Source of the DNA: CAVVNN01 sp963749605
Lineage (GTDB): Bacteria > Actinomycetota > Thermoleophilia > Solirubrobacterales > 70-9
Assembly: GCA_963749605.1 (NCBI GenBank)
Contig: CAVVNN010000002.1
Span: 682,001-746,000 of the forward strand
DNA length: 64,000 bases
Direction of reading: 5' to 3'
Under the pieces are notes generated by a model. That model was not told the origin of the DNA and searched no databases. It was given only the letters and a program-made list of their open reading frames with translations. Of the stretch, positions 59,801 through 64,000 are shown one piece after another. A program made the position numbers and the translations under genes. Positions within the stretch are counted from its first letter, which is position 1. Each line of letters opens with the position of its first letter.

Positions 59801-60905
59801 TGGCCAAGACCTCCTTCGCCAGTTCGCGGTAGTAGCCCGCGGCGCTGCTGCCCGAATCGTACTTGAGCACGCTGGCCCCCTTCACAGGAGCCTCGGCGAA
59901 TTTGATCGCCTTTTTGATCCGCGACTTGAAGACGAGGTCGCCGAAGTTCTCCTCGAGGATCTCCACCGCCTCCTTGGCGTGGACGGTGCGGGAGTCGAGC
60001 ATCGTCGGCAGGATGCCCTCGATCTTGACCTCCGGGTTGAGGTTCTCCTGGATCATCTTCAGCGTGTTCTGGAGCTGGACCAGCCCGCGCATCGACAGAT
60101 ACTCGCACTGGACGGGGACGATCACCTTGCTCGCCGCCGTCAGCGCGTTGATCGTCAGCAGCCCGAGGCTGGGCGGCGTGTCGATGCAGATGAAGTCGTA
60201 GTCGCCGCTGACCTCCTTCAGCGCCTTCTCGAGCGAGCGCTCGCGGCCGATCTTGGTGCTCATCGCGATCTCCGCCCCGGCCAGGTCGATCGAGGAAACC
60301 GCGATGTCGATCTCGCGGTGCTGGATGATCTCGCTGATCGGCATGTCGTGGACGAGCACGTCGTAGAGGCTCTTCTCGACCTTGTCGGGGTCTATCCCCT
60401 GGCTCATCGTCAGGTTGCCCTGCGGGTCGAGGTCGATGCAGAGCACGCGATAGCCGGACTCGGCGAAGGCCACGGCCAGGTTGAGGGTCGTGGTCGTCTT
60501 CGCGACGCCACCCTTCTGGTTGGCAAACGCGATCACGTCGGCATGCTTGGTGGCCACCTCAGACGTCGGCTCCTCCACCGCCACCTCGTGGCGGCTGGGC
60601 GCGATCAGATCCCGAGCCATCATCCGCGCCGGCCCCTCAGCCTCAGCCTTCTCAGCTACAGCTGCCGGCTCATCCGAGTTGCTGTCCGACGCCTCGTCCG
60701 CGGGTGGCGCGGAGTCGGGGGGGGCGAGAACGGAGGCCCCGCCCCCGCCCGCAGGCCCCGCCGGCTCCGCGGCAGGCCCCGCAGCCGAGCGCTCGGTCCC
60801 TAGCTCGGGAACGGCCTCCTCCATCTGCGCCAGCTCCTCCACGATCGGGTGCGGCTCGTCGACGACCGGGGTCGCGTTCTTGGTCTTGCGGCTTAGAAAT
60901 CCCAT
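59787..60905 (-). CDS. parA: ParA/Soj-type ATPase with long N-terminal extension
   Basis: ParA proteins segregate chromosomes or position cell-division and surface complexes by ATP-dependent binding to DNA. The protein has 372 residues. Residues 1-120 are a Pro/Ala/Glu-rich low-complexity extension. The deviant Walker A FANQKGGVAKTTTTLNLA lies at 128-145, with KGGVAKTT rather than KGGVGKTT. CIDLDPQGNLTMSQG and FICIDTPPSLGLLTINAL follow. No parB gene is adjacent. It is the first gene of a two-gene operon with ftsZ, so a role in placing the division ring is inferred. Confidence 0.93.
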   Translation of the reverse strand: MGFLSRKTKNATPVVDEPHPIVEELAQMEEAVPELGTERSAAGPAAEPAGPAGGGGASVLAPPDSAPPADEASDSNSDEPAAVAEKAEAEGPARMMARDLIAPSRHEVAVEEPTSEVATKHADVIAFANQKGGVAKTTTTLNLAVAFAESGYRVLCIDLDPQGNLTMSQGIDPDKVEKSLYDVLVHDMPISEIIQHREIDIAVSSIDLAGAEIAMSTKIGRERSLEKALKEVSGDYDFICIDTPPSLGLLTINALTAASKVIVPVQCEYLSMRGLVQLQNTLKMIQENLNPEVKIEGILPTMLDSRTVHAKEAVEILEENFGDLVFKSRIKKAIKFAEAPVKGASVLKYDSGSSAAGYYRELAKEVLANESA

Positions 60906-60976
60906 TGCGCGGATATTCGTATGACCGCCTGCTTTTCCTGCCGCCTCCCGAAATTGCTAGGAATTGCCCGACCTCC

Positions 60977-61897
60977 GTGCCCGAGTTGCTCGACAAGAGG
61001 CTTGTCTTCGTCACCGGCAAGGGTGGCGTCGGCAAGACGACGGTCGCGGTAGCCCTGGGCCTGCGGGCCGCCGCCGCGGGCAAGCGCACGATCGTCTGCG
61101 AGGTCGCCTCGCAGGAGAAGGCCTCGCACTTCTTCGACCACACCGAGGTCGGCTTCCACGAGGTCGAGATGGAGGAGAACCTGTGGACGATCTCGATCGA
61201 CCCCGACGAGTCGATGCGCGAGTACGTCCTGCTCCAGCTCAAGGTGCGGGCGATGCGCGACCTGCTCTTCCGCAGCCGCATCTTCAGCTACCTCGCCGCC
61301 GCCACCCCCGGCCTCAAGGAGCTGGTCACGATCGGCAAGATCTGGGAGCTGGCGCAGCTCGACCGCAAGGTGAAGAAGGGGCGCAAGTACGACCTGGTGA
61401 TCGTCGACGCGCCGGCGACCGGGCACGGGATCGGCTTCCTGCAGACGCCGCGGACCTACGCCTCGATCGCCCGCGTCGGCCCGATCCACTCCCAGGCCAA
61501 GACCCTCGACCGCTTCATCACCGACCACGACCACACCGGCACCGCGATCGTCGCCCTGCCCGAGGAGATGCCGGTCAACGAGTCCGCCGCGCTGGAGCAC
61601 GACCTGCGCGAGGAGGTCGGCGTCGCCGTCGACCGCGTCTACATGAACGGCCTCTACCCGGAGCGCTTCTCGAAGGCCGAGTCGGAGCGCCTCGGCGAGC
61701 TGGCGGAGAGGGAGAACGACATCGTCCGCGCCGCCGCCCGGGCGGCGCTCTCCGAGCACGACCGCGCCCGCTCCCAGCGCGCCCAGCTCGCCCGCCTGCG
61801 CCGCCGGGTGCAGGCCCCGGTGAGGACGCTGCCCTTCCTCTTCGAGCCCGAGCTGGGGGTCGAGGCGGCGCGCCTGCTCTCGCGGAGGCTCGGCTGA
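60977..61897 (+). CDS. ArsA/GET3-type ATPase, first of a tandem pair
   Basis: This 306-residue P-loop ATPase has VFVTGKGGVGKTTVAVA at 10-26 with the ArsA-type GKGGVGKT motif. Glu/Asp-rich switch segments follow, and LVIVDAPATGHGIGFLQTPR is the A-loop region. It lacks the second half found in E. coli ArsA; the partner gene supplies it. The GTG at 60977 is the first start in frame after the divergent parA promoter. Mycobacteria carry a similar pair, Rv3679-Rv3680, reported as anion-transporting-type ATPases acting together. The stop overlaps the next start by 1 nt (TGATG). Confidence 0.88.
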   Translation: MPELLDKRLVFVTGKGGVGKTTVAVALGLRAAAAGKRTIVCEVASQEKASHFFDHTEVGFHEVEMEENLWTISIDPDESMREYVLLQLKVRAMRDLLFRSRIFSYLAAATPGLKELVTIGKIWELAQLDRKVKKGRKYDLVIVDAPATGHGIGFLQTPRTYASIARVGPIHSQAKTLDRFITDHDHTGTAIVALPEEMPVNESAALEHDLREEVGVAVDRVYMNGLYPERFSKAESERLGELAERENDIVRAAARAALSEHDRARSQRAQLARLRRRVQAPVRTLPFLFEPELGVEAARLLSRRLG

Positions 61898-63048
61898 TGC
61901 CCGCGCTCGGCGACATCCTCGAGGGCAAGGGCATCTGCGTCTGCGCCGGCTCGGGCGGGGTCGGCAAGACGACGACCTCGGCCGCGATCGCCGCCGGCAT
62001 GGCGGCGCGCGGGCTGAAGGTCTGCGTGCTGACGATCGACCCGGCGAAGCGGCTCGCCGACTCGCTCGGCATGAAGGAGCTGGGCAACGAGGCGAGGCGG
62101 GTCGACCCGAAGCTGTTCGAGGCCCAGGGGATCGAGATCGAGGGCGAGCTGTGGGCGATGATGCTCGACGCGAAGGCGACCTTCGACGAGCTGGTCGCCC
62201 GCCAGGCGCCCGACGAGGAGGCGCGCGACCGCGTCCTCGGCAACCGCATCTACCAGCAGATCTCCAGCGCCCTGGCCGGCTCGCAGGAGTACATGGCGAT
62301 GGAGAAGCTGTTCGAGCTGCACACCGAGGGCCGCTTCGACCTGCTCGTCCTCGACACCCCGCCGACCCGCAACGCGCTCGACTTCCTCGACGCGCCGCGC
62401 CGCCTGACCCAGTTCATCGAAGGGCGCTCGCTGCGAATGTTCATGCGCCCGACCGGGCTGGCGGCGCGGGTCGCCGGGCGCGGCGCGTCGGTCGCGCTCA
62501 GCGTCTTCAAGCGGATCGTCGGCTTCGACCTGATCGCCGATCTTGCCGAGTTCTTCAACGCCTTCAGCGGCATGGTCGACGGCTTCCAGGCGCGGGCGAA
62601 ACGGGTCAACAGCCTGCTCGCCGACCGCCGCACCTGCTTCCTCGTCGTCTGCGGGCCCCAGGGCGAGCCGATCGAGGAGGCGGTCTACTTCCACCGCAAG
62701 CTGGTCGAGGCGAAGCTGCCCTTCGGCGGCGTCATCGTCAACAAGGTCCACTACCCGGCCGAGCGGCTGCGGGGCGACCCCGCCGAGCTTCCCGCGGCGC
62801 TGACCGAGCGGCTAGGCGACGAGGACCTGGCCCAGCGCGTCGCCGACAACTTCGCCGACTACCAGGCGCTGGCCGAGCGCGACGCGCGCAACATCGAGCA
62901 CCTCGCGGCCGAGCTGCGCACCAAGGGCGTGATCCGAGTCCCCCACCTCGACGAGGACGTCCACGACCTCGCCGGCCTGGCCGAGATCAACCGCTACCTG
63001 TTCGCCACCGGCGCGGAGCGCATCGCGCTCGCCGCCGGCCGGGGCTAA
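61897..63048 (+). CDS. ArsA/GET3-type ATPase, second of a tandem pair
   Basis: This 383-residue ATPase has VCAGSGGVGKTTTSAAIA near 15-32, then VCVLTIDPAKRLADSLG and FDLLVLDTPPTRNALDFL. The gene starts inside the stop of its partner (TGATG), so the two are made in equal amounts and probably form a heterodimer. A long helical insertion (about 180-245) contains hydrophobic residues, as in Get3 substrate-binding helices, but no membrane span. No arsB or arsR gene is near, so arsenite export is unlikely. A membrane-protein or metabolite role is open. Confidence 0.88.
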   Translation: MPALGDILEGKGICVCAGSGGVGKTTTSAAIAAGMAARGLKVCVLTIDPAKRLADSLGMKELGNEARRVDPKLFEAQGIEIEGELWAMMLDAKATFDELVARQAPDEEARDRVLGNRIYQQISSALAGSQEYMAMEKLFELHTEGRFDLLVLDTPPTRNALDFLDAPRRLTQFIEGRSLRMFMRPTGLAARVAGRGASVALSVFKRIVGFDLIADLAEFFNAFSGMVDGFQARAKRVNSLLADRRTCFLVVCGPQGEPIEEAVYFHRKLVEAKLPFGGVIVNKVHYPAERLRGDPAELPAALTERLGDEDLAQRVADNFADYQALAERDARNIEHLAAELRTKGVIRVPHLDEDVHDLAGLAEINRYLFATGAERIALAAGRG

Positions 63049-64000
63049 CCGGCGCGGCGGTAGTGGTCGTACTCGAGCTCGCGAACCTCCCAGTCGGCGT
63101 CCTCGGGGACCGGGAAGAGGTGGCGGACGCGCGGGGTGTCGACCCGCTCGCGGTGGGACAGGTCGTCCTCGACCGCCGGGAAGTCCAGCGTGCTCTCGTC
63201 GACTGAGACCTCGTCGAGCCAGTTGGTGGCGGTGATCCGGATCTCGTCTTCCTCCGGCACCGGCTCCATGATGCGGGTGTCCTGCTCCATGTAGTCCTCC
63301 TCGGGCAGCCGGGACGGCTGGTGGTGGATGGCTTCGGGCGCGGGGGACGGCTCAGGAGTGACGTCCAGCGCGGTGACTGCGATCTCGATGTCTCCCGCTT
63401 CGAGGCCGGTGGCGATCAGGGTCTCGTCGGCGGCGGCGCCGATGTCGGCGCCGAGCTCGCCGAGGGCGGCTTCGCGCAGCACGATCCGCACGCCCCCCTC
63501 CAACCACCGCGCCAGCTCAAGGCCGTCCTGGTCGGACCGGGCGCCGTTCATCAGCGAGCGCTCCAGCTCGAGGGCGTGCTCGACCCGCTCGCGAGCTTCG
63601 ACCCGGTCGAGCGAGCCGTCGGCGATCAGGGCCGCGGCGCGCATCGGCAGCGAGGCGCCGACCGGGCCGTGCCCCTCGAGCACGGCGCGCAGCGCCAGCA
63701 GGTGGTCGCTGAGGCCGTCGAGCGCGCTCTCGCGCCCGCAGCCCAGCTCGAAGCGGCCGACCGCCCAGGTGAGGGCGGCATCCGGGTCGGGACGAGCCTC
63801 GAGGCCGCCCGCGAAGGCGACCAGCTCGCTCGCCTCGGCCTCGCTCAGGGCGTAGCCGCCGGGGCGCGCTGCGGGGGCGCCGGTGGCGATTCGCCGCCAG
63901 CGGCCCTCACCGGTCGGAGCGAAGGCGTAGGGCCCGAGCCCGACCCCTCCCGCCTTGAAGAGTCGCATCACGCTGATCAGCTCATGCAGCTGGTGCAGCG
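63045..64000 (-). CDS. Hypothetical protein (5' end beyond right edge)
   Basis: The frame ends at 63045 and is open to the window edge; ATGs at 63968 and 63971 exist, but in-frame sequence upstream (LHQLHELISVMRLFKAGG) reads on without a stop, so the start probably lies outside. About 318 residues are visible. The N-terminal half is helical (ALDGLSDHLLALRAVLEGHG), the C-terminal ~110 residues are acidic and Pro-rich with many Glu/Asp (EPVPEEDEIRITATNWLDEV) and look disordered. The stop overlaps the ArsA pair (convergent, 4 nt). I recognise no named family; similar helical-acidic proteins appear beside this ArsA pair in related genomes by inference only. Confidence 0.6.
   Translation of the reverse strand, partial: LHQLHELISVMRLFKAGGVGLGPYAFAPTGEGRWRRIATGAPAARPGGYALSEAEASELVAFAGGLEARPDPDAALTWAVGRFELGCGRESALDGLSDHLLALRAVLEGHGPVGASLPMRAAALIADGSLDRVEARERVEHALELERSLMNGARSDQDGLELARWLEGGVRIVLREAALGELGADIGAAADETLIATGLEAGDIEIAVTALDVTPEPSPAPEAIHHQPSRLPEEDYMEQDTRIMEPVPEEDEIRITATNWLDEVSVDESTLDFPAVEDDLSHRERVDTPRVRHLFPVPEDADWEVRELEYDHYRRAG

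Noticed and set aside
61897..63048. Arsenical pump assignment for the ArsA-like genes
   Set aside because: The ATPase fold is clear, but there is no arsB, arsR or arsD nearby and no Cys triad expected for metalloid binding, so arsenic resistance is not supported.

Overview
This 64 kb window is GC-rich (about 70% by eye) bacterial chromosome, probably from an actinobacterium of the Thermoleophilia/Solirubrobacterales type. That assignment is inference. It rests on base composition, on the gene order rpmE-prfA-prmC-tsaC-glyA-wecA-atpIBEFHAG typical of actinobacteria, on frequent GTG/TTG starts, and on repeated leaderless-type promoters in which a TAnnnT box lies 7 nt before the start codon. I see no rRNA, tRNA, CRISPR array, IS element or phage.

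0-13.2 kb (minus strand): F1Fo ATP synthase operon (atpI-B-E-F-H-A-G; atpG runs off the left edge), a WecA-type lipid-carrier sugar-phosphate transferase, a DUF354 glycosyltransferase-like protein, glyA, tsaC, prmC, prfA, a DUF1385 membrane protein and rpmE. A plus-strand secreted lysyl-oxidase-like gene interrupts this core block. 13.3-20.9 kb: diguanylate cyclase, alpha/beta hydrolase, then a translationally coupled cassette of DegT aminotransferase, SDR-glycosyltransferase fusion and NodB-type deacetylase, and a DMT-type membrane protein. This cassette resembles the Arn pathway in its reaction types and is the best candidate for an undescribed system.

21-38 kb: acyl-CoA and propionate metabolism. 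etfB-etfA-ETF:quinone oxidoreductase, a split methylmalonyl-CoA mutase, thiolase with a HAD phosphatase, leucyl aminopeptidase, aldehyde dehydrogenase, acyl-CoA dehydrogenase, an M48 protease, a DipZ-like thiol-redox protein, a PRC-barrel protein and MeaB, the mutase chaperone. 38-43 kb: a hexapeptide acyltransferase, GT4 glycosyltransferase, GH57 branching enzyme and two methyltransferases. The set recalls the mycobacterial methylglucose lipopolysaccharide locus (Rv3030-Rv3037c). 43-52.6 kb: a class III nucleotide cyclase, gamma-glutamyltransferase, and mixed accessory genes including two secreted proteins, a broken membrane-protein tail and a lower-GC island.

52.6-58.3 kb: a large ATPase/LuxR regulator divergent from a flavin oxidase (both with several frameshifts), then a flavin monooxygenase. 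58.4-64 kb: ftsZ and parA in one operon, both with long disordered N-terminal extensions, divergent from two ArsA-type ATPases, and a hypothetical protein at the right edge. At least a dozen single-base frame breaks in otherwise conserved genes suggest either indel sequencing errors or local gene decay.
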